A stretch of DNA of 64,000 nucleotides from Liolophura sinensis. Its lineage: Eukaryota; Mollusca; Polyplacophora; Chitonida; Chitonidae. The notes beneath the pieces were generated by a model. The model had not been told where the DNA came from. It was given only the letters and a program-made list of their open reading frames with translations, and searched no databases. The DNA lies in NCBI RefSeq assembly GCF_032854445.1, contig NC_088303.1:16437501-16501500 (forward strand), given 5' to 3'. The position numbers and the translations under genes were made by a program. Of this stretch, positions 22,837 to 33,974 are shown one piece after another (positions within the stretch are counted from its first letter, which is position 1; each line of letters opens with the position of its first letter).

Positions 22837-22989
22837 TAACACTAGCGCCCCCTAACAGGATTAAAAAACATGCCGCCTCTCTTATGCATACTTACAAATA
22901 GCACGCGAAATTCTTTAGTAATTGAACAAAGTTCTTTAGTTTACACGCCTTTTCCCCATTCATATTAAACACTTACAGCCATCGCAAAA

Positions 22990-23335
22990 ATGAGAAATAA
23001 ATGAGGATAGAGTTAATCTACAATCAAATAAATAAATAAATACACATGGACAATAGTGAGATTGCAGCGTACATTGTGTCGAAAACAGCTTGAAAACGAA
23101 GTGATCGGTAATCACAGTTCACAGCACTCAGTACCGCGTGTGTCCACCGTTAGCATCACGAACAGTGTAATTACCGACCACCCTGTTTTCACGCTGCCAT
23201 AGCTCCTGGTTTATTGCCCTAAAATTGATAATGCATACCTACCCTGATTGTTAAGATAACACGTTATTTAATACTGAGGGAAAACAATATAAAATTGCTT
23301 TGTGCGTTTATATTTTTGTTGAGTATATGTCCTAA
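22990..23335. mobile_element. Degenerate relative of the 33.2-kb MITE
   Basis: The right part aligns with 33330-33494: 'gctgccatagctcctgg.ttat.gcccta', 'gataatgcataccta.cctgattgtt', 'aatactgagggaaaacaatataaaattgctttgtgcgtttata', then 'ttgttgagtatat'. The left inverted end is not recognisable. Confidence 0.6.
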
Positions 23336-24271
23336 ACATGCAGTGTCACATTTTTACGACTGTGTAATTTGTATAAGAACGCTAAAATATGAAGTAAGAT
23401 TATCGTAGAGACAACTTAAAACTATGCATAAATATACTTTTATTTTATTTTATTTTTAGATTTTTGTGAAGAGAGTTGAAGCCGTTTAAATCTCCGGATT
23501 TTAAGGTGGCTTTATGGACCATACTATCAGAGGTTAGGAACTCAAGTCACAGGAAGTTTTTCCACTTCTAATCAAGACACTGAATGTTATAATGAGTAAT
23601 AACTCTTTTAACCCATGAGTAAAAGATTACTGATAAAAAATTCCCAAAACATCAGAAGAACATCAGGACAAAAATGTCCTGTGAGGTGATGTGAATATAT
23701 ATCGTCGGTATGGCCCATAAAGCCCAACATAGAATTCAAATATTTGAATGCCTTTCAACACTCTAAAAATATCTATAAAAATAAATAAAAGTATTTTTAC
23801 ACATAGTTTTCAGTAGTCTGGATAATGAACCTTAATTCACATTTTACCTTCCTTTTACTTTATAAACAACAGCTACCTACACTTCACACAGACGTGAAAT
23901 CGCCCACAGCTTGGATTAAGCTTTATACATGTCGTCCATGGTACATTATGGAGAAGATTACTTTTCAGTGATAAATGACCAGGGATTTACCTGTTTTCTT
24001 TGTGCGTTTATGTGTACAGCAGCGGTGTTTTTTTTTTTTTGATTTAAAGATAACCATCTTTGTTTCATACAGTTCTAAAATTGATGAACTCATACGTCTA
24101 GATAAGATATTTCATTATATATGTTATTAGAACTTGTCAATTTAGATATAATTTGATGAGAAATTACATATGCAGTGATTATTCATTCTTTGAATGAGTT
24201 TCAAGCGACAAAACTGTTTACATTAAATGACTTTCCATCGGGAAGATAATTATGTCGATTCCGAGTCGATG

Positions 24272-25690
24272 TCATGCCCGATTATCCACTGACGCAGGGG
24301 AATTTCCAACCATCAAAGGTTTTAAAGTGGATGGTCAGCGCATGGATACAGGGTGAATCTCCGATCATCGATGACTCGTCAGTGCATGGATGCAGGGTGA
24401 ATCTCCGATCGTCGATGACGGTGAGTGAATGGATGTCGAGTAATCTCCGATCGTCGATGCTTGGTCAGTACATGGATGCCGGGTGAATCGCCGATCGTCG
24501 ATGGTTGGACGGTGGACACAACGGAATCTCCGACCATCGATGGTTGGACGGTGAACACAACGGAATCTCTGATCGTCGTTGGTTGGATGGTGGACACAAT
24601 GGAATCTCCTACTATCAATGGCCTGGTCAGCGCATGGATGCAGGTTGAATCTCCCATCGTTGATGGTTGGACGGTGGACACAACGGAATCTCCCATCATC
24701 GATGATTGGACGGTGGACACAACGTAATCTCCCATCATCGATGCCAGGTCAGTGCATGGATGCAGGTTGAATCTCCGATTGTATATGGTTGGACTGTACA
24801 CACAACGGAATCTCCGATCATGCCCAACTATCGATGGCAGCACTGTGGACGCAGGAATATCTCCAGCCATCAATGATAGGACCACCGGCACATGAGAATA
24901 TCCGACCAGTGATGGGTGCACAGGTCGACGGACTGTGGGCATAAGGGATACGCCAACTATAGACGTCTGAACGGTGGCCACAGGGAAATCTCCAGCTACA
25001 GATAACTGGACCTTGGACACAAGGACATCAACGATCGACGCCTGGATAGCAGAAGCGCAGTAAAATATTGATCACTGGACGATGGAAATCATCGATATAC
25101 ACAGTAGAATATCCAATGTTCCCCCGTGTCCACCGTCCAATTATGAATGACTGGAAAGAGGACGCGATTGGTTGGTGGGAATCTCCAACCATCGATGGGA
25201 GGACGCAAGACGAAGGGGAATCTCCAACTATCGATGTTAGGACGCAGGGCAATCTCCAACTATCAATGGTATGACGCAGGACGCAGGGGAATCTCCAGCT
25301 ATTAATGGTAGGACGCAGCGGAATCTCAAATGTGCAACTAACTATTGATGGTCTGTGGACAAAAAGAATCGGTCACTAAGGATGACTGTATGATGGCTTC
25401 AGTGCCACCCCTCAACTATCGATGCCATCAGGTGGGCGTAGAAGAATCTTCAAGTATCTACTGCTGGGCTGTTGACACAGAGATATCTCTGTCTTAGATG
25501 ATTGGGCGTGGGGGGCAGGAGAATCTCGAACTGGACATTGCAAGCTGAAGGAAGTCACCAACTATCGGTGACGGACGGAGGGAATACGGGGAATCTCTAA
25601 ACATCGATGGTTTGACTGTGGACACAAAGGAATCTTTTCTTATAGGTGACTGGATGATGGAAGTAAGGAGAATCGCCAATCACCATTGAT
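24272..25690. repeat. Degenerate 39/45-bp minisatellite
   Basis: The core 'gaatctccgatcatcgatggttggacggtggacacaacg' (39 bp) repeats, interspersed with a longer form carrying 'ggtcagtgcatggatgcaggtt' (about 44-45 bp). Register is clear from 24480 to 24830 and decays to the right, where units are recognised by 'gaatctcca.c.atcgatg' and 'gacgcaggg'. The long minus-strand frame at 24379-25020 is a by-product of the 39-bp period. Confidence 0.9.
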
Positions 25691-25699
25691 GACTGATTG

Positions 25700-26912
25700 A
25701 CGCATATGTCTGGTGGCCAAACTTAACAGATCATATAACAGATAATGTAATCCTCGGCCTCTGTCCTTCCTAAACAAGCTGTCTATTTTGGCTGTGGTGC
25801 GTGTCTTGGTCTATTTACCAGAGGCCACTGTCTTTCAAATGCTATAGGACATATGAGGCACGGGTTTGAACTCGTATAGAGAATTTGGAGAATCCCATGC
25901 TCTCTGTACTTGTGATGCCTTGATAGCAATAAGCCGTTTGCGCAATCAAACATTCGAATAGTCTGGTGTCCTCACTGATAAGATATGCACATATGGCATT
26001 TGGGATAACATGTTAGTAAGTTTTGTCAGCAACTTGCCAAAATCTGGCCACTCCGATTTCCCCCACCCATAAAAGCAATATAAAATATAAGTATATTTTG
26101 TCTTCTTTTTGAGCTCTTCTTTCCCTATGGGGAGTCAAGACACACTGACTGACTGCCTGTTAAGGGAAATAATCGCCATGTGTTTGTTATGGGAGCAGTC
26201 ACCATGTGTTTTGAGAATCTCATAGAACAGGGAAGTTCCGGGAACAAGGAATAGGTAGTCTACATCTCTTGCTGGCATCAGATGCATATGGTATTAATAA
26301 AAAGGTAATGTTTTCAAACTGTTCTTCATAAAAAAGCAGTAGAATCTAAAAATACATTTATCGGTTAATTTATCGGTGACTGCTTTAGCTTTGGGTCATT
26401 CAAATAGTGTAACCATATGATAGTTGTTCATTGGATAAAAATGTTATCAAGAAAATTCCCGCGATTAATCTAAACCTCTTTTTATTTATACATAACGATT
26501 GAGGTATCGATACAGATTCACTGTTTTTATGTAAAGATATGGATATACGCTTCACTGCTGCCATTTCACTGACATCCGCAAATTACACGTATGCAGGTTT
26601 CATGTAACGTACTTAAGTTGCCTTAGCTAAGTCAATAAACTTCGAATGACTGTCAAATAACTACTCGACAGCAGCAGATGAGAAACTGTTTCATTTGAGT
26701 ACAGGAGCCCTCGGGATTCTAGATCTATATAAACCAAACCCCGTCTGTCACACTTGGAGCTATGCGAAGAAGAATGTCATTGGGGATATGATTGGGAATA
26801 TCCGGTATAATCAGTTAAGATCTGTACATGTGCCGACTGCATTGTACGTTTCAAAGGTTTATTTGTTAAGTGATGAAATTCTATCTATTAAATCCGTGTG
26901 AAGAACAGTGGA
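25700..26912. other. Unassigned DNA
   Basis: No exon, repeat or RNA gene that I can support. There are short AT-rich stretches only. Confidence 0.4.
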
Positions 26913-26925
26913 ATAGAGAGTGGAG

Positions 26926-27265
26926 TGAGTGAGTGAGTGCTGGGGATTAACGTCGTACTTAACAATTTTTCAGTCATATGGCGATGAAGGAATCCTAACA
27001 GTGCATGTAATGTGCCTCCTTGTTGAAGGACACGGATTTCCACCGCTCTTTATCTAATGCTGCATCACTGAGACGACTTGCCGAAGGCAAATAAGCCGCC
27101 CCGCCCGAGCCATTATGCTGATACAGGTCAACCAGTTGTTACACTATCTCCTTCATGCTGAACGCCAAGCGAGAAAGTTTACAACTTCCTCTTTTAAAGT
27201 CTTAGGTGTGACTCGACACAGGATTGACCCTGGCTCTACCGCTCCCGAAGCGGATGCTCTACCAT
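26926..27265 (-). mobile_element. Complete CACT-tail SINE with 13-bp TSD
   Basis: From the right end (minus strand) the element has the tRNA-like head 'tggtagagcatccgcttcgggagcgg', B box 'gggtcaatcc', 'gagtcacacctaagac', the central body, and the tail '...gttaagtacgacgttaatccccagcactcactcactcac'. ATAGAGAGTGGAG is duplicated exactly at 26913-26925 and 27266-27278. This is the best type copy of the family in the window. Confidence 0.95.
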
Positions 27266-28029
27266 ATAGAGAGTGGAGAAATCCCAAGTAAATGTGTCCA
27301 TATAAGATACGTGTATTAGAGCGTCTAGTTCCTCAGTGAGACGTTTAGATTTTTGATTAACCATATACAGCTGACGCCTGTGTTTTATAATTGCAAAACA
27401 GTACCTGTTCCAAAATAACTCCACTTCTTGTAGTGCCTTCGTTAAGAGAGTGGATACAAGTTGATGTTACAGTTTTTGGTCCCGCGATAAAGCGAGCTTT
27501 CTATTTGGATTTATGCATTTTTGGAATCCAGTAAAGCAGTATGTCTTTGTGACGGAAAATTACAGACATACTTCTCTGTTTGTGAAAGAACTGATGTTTT
27601 TTTAAATAGTTTCTCCAGAGTCTTTATGGAATATGTTGACGTTCCCTACAAGAACTTGAAAGTAATAATTCTTGCAGACAAATATAATATTATTAGGAGC
27701 TTTTTCTGCAGGAACAATAACGTATTTTTTCTGATGGTCATCAGGTACCATTCGCACCGTAACATCTTTCAGAACTTCCTTGGGTGTCACATGAGCATTA
27801 GTACTGATATTGGTGGATTGCATTCACGATCTTTTGTTAGATAGGCACGACGAGGACACGGGCAAAGTGAACAATTATGGATTTGGACTCTTTGCAGTAT
27901 GAGCATGGGCGATTGAGCAGAGACTGTATGTTGGAAAGACAACCTGTCAAAACGTTAGTTCTAATGATTATCTGATAGCTAGTGGGAATGGGATGAAATT
28001 TATAATTCATTTTGTTCACGATTTTTGCA

Positions 28030-29700
28030 CATGCACTGCATCTTTTCGTTTTAATATATTTTCTGAAGAAAAACTAACTGAATTAGATGACGTAACATAT
28101 AGGCATGAAACTGCAAGTCATCAAAACAAACCTACGAGATGGAATGCAGAAAATTCGGATTCATATAATGAAAATATAGATGTACTTAATAGTGCGAACA
28201 ATTTTACAGAAGTGAATATTAATAGCGTTTCAAATGTGTTTTCAGAAGTTCTTGTTTCGGCAGCCTATGAAACTTTTGGTGTTTAAACTTCACACACTGC
28301 GTTTCCAGTATCAGACAAATGGCTTTTTAGACAGGAAAAAAAGAGAAGAGGAAATTAGATACATAATTAAAAATTTAATGACAAAATGACAAGTCATATG
28401 GAATCGATTTAGTTCTTAATGAATATATCAAAAATATCATTGGTACACTTATGCCTCTACATTTGAAATTGCTCTATGTAATATTGGATACTGGTTAATC
28501 CCCGAGAATTGGACAGCATCCCATTTACAAGCACAAAGGAGATATACAGAACCGTGAAAATTACCGACCCATATCGCTCTTAAGCTGTGTGGGTAAAGTC
28601 TTTTCTGGGATATTAAATAATAGAATTGGCGAATTTGTAGATAGTAATGATATTTTAACAGAGGCACAGCAGGATTTCATAAGGGTTACTCTGTGATAGA
28701 CCATGTTTTTAATTTAAACTGTTTGATAAACCTCTTTAAACAAAACAAGAAAAAATTATATTGTGCCTTGATTGAGTTGAGTAAGGCTTTCGACACTATG
28801 GGCAAAACTTTTGGAAACAGGAGTATATGGTAAAATTGTAGGTGTCATTAAGAATATGTACAAACATACCAAATCAGGTGTAGCAATGCATAATTCTCAC
28901 TCAGATGTGTTTGTTTGCATTGTTGGCGCACGCCAAGGAGAAATTTATCTCCAATATTCTTTTCTCTGGATACAAACGACCTAGGGAATTATTTTCGCAT
29001 CAAAGATGGCTTATTGATTCAGGTGGACTCTGATCCTCTTTCTTTATATATGAAATTGTTTATACTTATGCATGCGGATGACACCGCCCTACTGTCGGAA
29101 TCCTATGCTGGAATAAATACCATGCTAGAAGTTTATAGAGAATATTGTAAAATTTGGAGTTTTACTGTAAATATTTCGAAAAACTAAAGTAGGCCTATTC
29201 ATTATTCGTCGTAAGTGCCGCAGAAATTGTATCCCTTGGGGACAGAGTACTCTAGACATTGTCACAGATTTTAAATACTGAGGGGTGATTTTCAGTAAAG
29301 TGGGCGGTTTATAAAAATGATAAAGAATAATATAAACGAGCAAATGAAGCCTTTCATTGCATGATGAAAAAGGTTACAGGTCAAAATTTACCAATAGACT
29401 GTACTCTGCAGGTTTTTGATCAAAATATTTTACAAGTATTACTCTAAGGAAATGAGGTCTGGGGTTTTGAAACAGTGAAATGCTTGACAAAATTCCATAA
29501 AATTAATAGTAAAAAGATATATAAATCATTGTGTACTTTCTGTTCAGTTACTGGTGTCAATATATGTATATACTAAGACACCTAACCTATACATGTTTTT
29601 CATTTGGTGTCTTCGGCGTGTTGTTTCTATGAGGCAGCACAGAAAATATTCAGACGGGCCTGTTTTAATAAGACACCATCATAATAACGTTGAAACCAAT
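28030..29700 (+). mobile_element. Dead non-LTR retrotransposon (LINE) reverse-transcriptase region
   Basis: Broken frames in order give a linker-like, Asn-rich stretch (to about 28286); RT segments KGDIQNRENYRPISLLS, ILTEAQQDF and LSKAFDTM (about 28530-28800); then the catalytic box region HADDTALLSES followed by VNISKN (28915-29187); and a post-RT part around 29200-29600 with LYGNEVWGFETVKC-like and KFHKINSKKIYKSL-like words. The catalytic motif reads HADD where YADD or FADD is usual. Several frameshifts and stops mean it is inactive. No 3' tail or target-site duplication was found. Confidence 0.85.
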
Positions 29701-30348
29701 CTTAAACCACAAACAAACAAACGAAGAGAGACATGAGGAGAGCGGTGGGTAGAGACAAACCTCACTTCTGTCTTTATTAGTCAATTCCGTAGACCCTTGT
29801 TACCTCCAAGCGCCTGCATGACCATGTCCTTATAACCCATATGATGGGTTCGGAGCGTAAACATAAATCAGTTGCATGAATCTTGTACTTGCCATGCCAC
29901 TGAGGCAAACCATGCAATTGTTACTGCCTATATATAGTCCTCATCCATGGCTGTTTACAAATTGCTTGCCAATTTGGAGGGTGTCAATGTGATAACACGT
30001 CATAGAACATGCTGCGTAAGCTAAATATCGAATTCAACTCACAAGGTCGCCATGCTCTTGTTGCACAAATGCTGGTACAAGTTTATATCAGTGGTGAGCC
30101 TTGACAACGACCTGTGTACGTTACCGTCGCTGTGCTTTCAGAAATCTAGAGGAGGGTACACCTGTTGGCTCGGTCGTTTAGTATTCTACCAATTTTAAGG
30201 CAGAACATGGATTTCAGTGACTTGTAAAGGTCTAAATATTGCAATATTTCTAAAAATAAAAACAAGCTTTATTCTCTGTTTTTGCGAGGGAATTTCATAT
30301 ACCTTCTGTATATCAGGTTTAATCCCAAAGTCAGAGACACGGCTATCT

Positions 30349-31720
30349 AACCCTCCTGCGCCTCACCGTTGCTTGGTGTATTTCACAACACAGCGACATG
30401 GGTGAAAATGACCGAGGCTTATATATACGGACTTGTGACTCCCTACCTTCAGTATTGGCTGTTAACTCTGGTGACTTGCGGACAGTTCTGTGTCTACCCA
30501 ACTCACCATGGGGGCTGTGCTCACGCCTACTTCGGGACCCATGCGATCTGAAAGGCAACCGTAACGCTTACTTCGTTTTAAGATGCTTTCCAGCATCTTA
30601 GAATAACCTGTTTTCTTTTTTTTTTCGGGCCCACGGACTGAAATCTCCACAGCGACCACGCCAACACATTCTCGTGTGCTAAGTGGAGGGGATGGAGGTC
30701 ACGGGGCCCCCCATGTGTACAGGGCCTGGGCAGGGGTCAGAGCTATCTCTCCTCCCGGTCTTGTCCTCGTGGGGGAATCTAGATATCAACTGAGTGTGCC
30801 GTCTTATGGAAGAAGATGCCGGTGTTAGGCGAGAAAAGAAAACACGAGGTAGATTTTAACTTCGGAAGTCACTTGCATGTGAAATGTTGAACTTTTTAGC
30901 AGTGCCATATATAGGCCGGTTAAACAGCATTTGCAAAATAAATGTCATAGGTTAAACCTCCATGATAGTGTGTCTATAATTCCACTTAACCCGGGGTATA
31001 TAGGGAATGTACATGTATCATGTTGAAAACTGTCGTCACGTTGCATGGATGAAGAGGTGTAATCACATCGCATCTTAAATATATAGTTTGATTTACACAA
31101 CTCACAGCAACTCTAGTATCCTGGAGAATTAGTCCTGGAGCAAGTTGATGAAGCGATTTTGGGCTTTAACCAAACATTGTAATCCAAATTAAACTCGTAT
31201 TCGCAGGAAATCAATAACATTTTGAATGCTGATCCTATGATGTGGTAGTACAATTTCAGCAAAGTTTGAGTATCCAGCTTCAAATAATTTTGTTCTTTAA
31301 TGTAGATTAAAGTTTTTGAACTTCAACCCAAACTTGCATTGTTAAACAGGCCCCTGGTAGTCTGATGATTCGTGCTGATTTTGTACATGTAGGACTGCGC
31401 CAGCCTATCATATCCTCCCGGCTACAAGTTTTAGACGTAGCCACACGATTTGGGCACTGATTAAATTTACCCGAATTGAAACTCAATTACATTTCAAGCG
31501 TTTTTCGCGAATCATTGAAAACTGATCGACAGTTTCTGAAGACTCCGCCATCTTTTCTTCTTATATATAAAGCACTTTCTGAGGTCTATGGTGATTTGTG
31601 TTTAACGTCACTTTGTCTTGTGATTACTCACCTCGAACAGCCATTATGGTACACAGTTTGTGTATACGAATGTCTACTGGAGTTACTTCGCACCGCGCTG
31701 CGATGACCAGGCAATTAGTG
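30349..31720. repeat. 1.4-kb direct repeat, left copy
   Basis: It begins at 'accctcctgcgcctcaccgttgcttgg' and runs collinearly with 33975-35360 to 'gaccaggcaattagtgg'. Differences are scattered substitutions and small indels. Paired open frames on both strands at 30343-30660 reappear in the right copy but have no recognisable domain. The repeat contains a T-rich run (30606-30624) and a GC-rich block 'gggatggaggtcacggggcc'. Confidence 0.92.
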
Positions 31721-31792
31721 GCCGTAGTCACAAGTCTACCAATCTCTTCTGAAACACCATGCAAATCCTTGTACGAGAGATCTGGAGACCGC

Positions 31793-32041
31793 TTATCCAC
31801 ATTGATCAATGGAAACGAACCAAGCCGAAAAAGATTGTTGTAATTTTTTCATATCAGAAGGCGGATAGATTTTCTTCACCGCTTCAGCAATAAGGTTGTT
31901 ATTTAACGCCAGTAGATCATCAATATACCGCTTGGTAAATTGGAAAGGATCGAGCTTTAAAGATCTTAGTTTTAAGTAATTTCTGCATACAGTCGTATTC
32001 ATATGAAAACAGGAACAGGTCTGCCAAAAGGAGGCGCACAA
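31793..32041 (-). mobile_element. Reverse-transcriptase fragment with YIDD catalytic motif
   Basis: The minus-strand frame reads ...FTKRYIDDLLALNNNLIAEAV then KKIYPP. In RTs this is the D-D catalytic strand-turn-strand, and the 'RYIDDLLALNN...IYP' style recurs in animal RT relics of an uncertain, possibly Penelope-like, class. Upstream, a one-base shift restores words like CSCFHMN to a better frame, so the fragment is broken. It lies just inside the left direct repeat. Confidence 0.6.
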
Positions 32042-32069
32042 TTGGCACCCACCCTTTTTTCCAAGCTGT

Positions 32070-32345
32070 GTAAATGTAATACACCCTTTCCAAAAAACAT
32101 AAATACAGCTTTTGGAAAAGGTGTTAGTTAATAGGTGTTACATAACTCCTTTTTCAAAGGTGTGAATTGACTCCTGTTTCAAAAATGTGTTATTCTACAT
32201 CGTTTTCTTAAGGAAGTTAATTCACACCTTTTGGGAAAGGTGTTCATTCACACCTGTTTTGAAAGAGGTCTATTCACACCCATTTTAAAACGTGTTAATT
32301 CACATTTTTTTATAGTGTTAATTCACATCTTTTTAAGAGATGTAA
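32070..32345. repeat. Degenerate ~28-31-bp tandem repeat (TTAATTCACACCTTTT type)
   Basis: Words such as 'ggtgttcattcacacctgttttgaaag', 'ggtctattcacacccattttaaaa' and 'gtgttaattcacatctttttaagag' recur about nine times with variable spacing. There is no coding potential. Confidence 0.75.
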
Positions 32346-32490
32346 ACTTAAGGGCCTACACCTAATAAAGTGTACGTTCTGGGACAAGCCATTTAAACCC
32401 ACCATGGATGTATACTGACACCATTTTAGCTAAAAATGATATATCCACATCGCACACTATAGCTTAACCTGGCCCTGATAAAAGTTATAT

Positions 32491-32827
32491 GGCCGTGTGT
32501 CTGAAGGTCTTTCAGCAACATCCGGTCGGTCGTGCATGGGTTTCCCCCCGGGCCTGCAGATGGTAGTGGGGCCCTGGTAGGTCTCCTCCCCACCATAATG
32601 GTGACCGCCGTCCTATAACTGAAATATTCTTGAATATTTGCCGTAATATTTATATGTATTTTCCCCCATAATTTAGGGTCCCTTTATAATTTATGGTACA
32701 GGACCCGCACTAGTTTGAACCTGTACCCGATGTCTGCCAGATTTCCTCCCACCACAATACTGGCCGCCGTCGTATAAGTGAAATATTCTTGAGTACAGCG
32801 TTAAACACCAATCAAAGAAATAAATGA
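32491..32827 (+). mobile_element. Composite SINE with two 3' domains and 13-bp TSD
   Basis: The direct repeat ATAAAAGTTATAT at 32478-32490 and 32828-32840 encloses two successive SINE 3' parts: 32500-32650 (ends 'tgaaatattcttgaatatttgccgtaat') and 32732-32827 ('ctgccag.tttcctcccaccac...tgaaatattcttgagtacagcgttaaacaccaatcaa'). About 80 unrelated bases lie between them. A single insertion of a rearranged or dimeric transcript explains it. Confidence 0.75.
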
Positions 32828-33227
32828 ATAAAAGTTATATTTAGCCCTACACTAGAGGAAAACATCCAAATGCAGCTGGCATGAAGAAATGATAAATATT
32901 GAACCTGTTCAGCCAAATGCATGTTCACGTTGTTACATGTATAGCTAGCTATTTCGGTATTAATCCTCTAATTATGTAAATATGAGCAAACGAGTATTAC
33001 CCATGTCCAATCCTTTTGCACATCTATATAAAATTCTTTTATACATATGTCCAATTCTTTAGTACATATAAAACCAAATGCATAATTTAAACGTTGGGTT
33101 TACATATATAAAGCATCTGAGCATAGGCCCCTATATGTGCAAATGTTTTCCACATGTTTATGCAAAAATAAGCCGACATTTTTAGACATATATCCTGAAT
33201 ATATACGTAGGCCTTTATTTAGAAAAT

Positions 33228-33495
33228 ATACTCAACAAAAATATAAACTCTCTTCATGATGCTAATAGTGGACGCTCTCGGTGCTGACGGCTGCCAATTG
33301 TGATTATATCGACCTCTCGGCATGTTTTCAGGCTGCCATAGCTTCTGGATTATGGCCCTAAGCTGTGAAAATCTAGTGGAAATTGAAGCCACAACTGATA
33401 ATGAATACTTACCCTAATTGTTGAATAAACACGTGTTCTAATACTGAGAGAAAACAATACGAAATTACTTTGTGCGTTTATATATTGTTGAGTAT
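33228..33495. mobile_element. MITE with CTCAACAAAAATATAAAC inverted ends
   Basis: The left end 'tactcaacaaaaatataaac' (33229-) is mirrored by 'gtttatatattgttgagta' (to about 33494). The element is about 265 bp and has no coding capacity. The flanks share TA-rich bases, so the target-site duplication is unclear. A decayed relative is at 22990-23335. Confidence 0.8.
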
Positions 33496-33974
33496 ACATA
33501 CTTAAACGGCTTGCCATATCTAGGCATAGGACTGCCTGCATGGGAAAGTCTTTCAACTGTCGTAACCTAGACTAATCCTGTGTACATGTATATGCATGGC
33601 TTGTCAATTGCAAGGGTTACACCGGAACACATACATGCTCTAACATGTAGTACAAGATTAGAAACATGACATATACGCTCAAGTTAGATTTCGCAACGCA
33701 AATGCTGACACAGGCTGATATCACATCGTCAGCCTTGACGACGAGATGTCTACGTTACTGTCACCGTGGATTCGACATCGATCAAGATGGGGTATACACC
33801 TGTGGCCATCAGTTTAGTAGTCTTTTATTCTTCGATCTTTTACGCAGAAGGTGCATTTCATATACGCAGTGATAAATAATGACATCTTTCTGAAAACAAT
33901 TTCTGGTGTTTGCAGAGTTGCTCACTTGTTAAAATACTTCTATATTTCCCGTCAACTCCCCAGTTGTATTTCAC

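Larger units (their letters stand above)
17740..24200. repeat. Tandem segmental duplication unit B
   Basis: Second unit of the duplication described for unit A. It contains the expanded 21-bp minisatellite (18581-19650) and gene copy 3. Its right end is marked by 'ttctaaaattgatgaactcat...gataagatatttcattatat.tgttattagaactt', which also ends unit A at 17530-17715. The degenerate 39/45-bp minisatellite starts about 70 bp further on. Confidence 0.75.

Noticed and set aside
24379-25020. 213-codon minus-strand frame with Val/Ser/Pro repeats
   Set aside because: Lies within the 39-bp minisatellite, whose period is a multiple of three.
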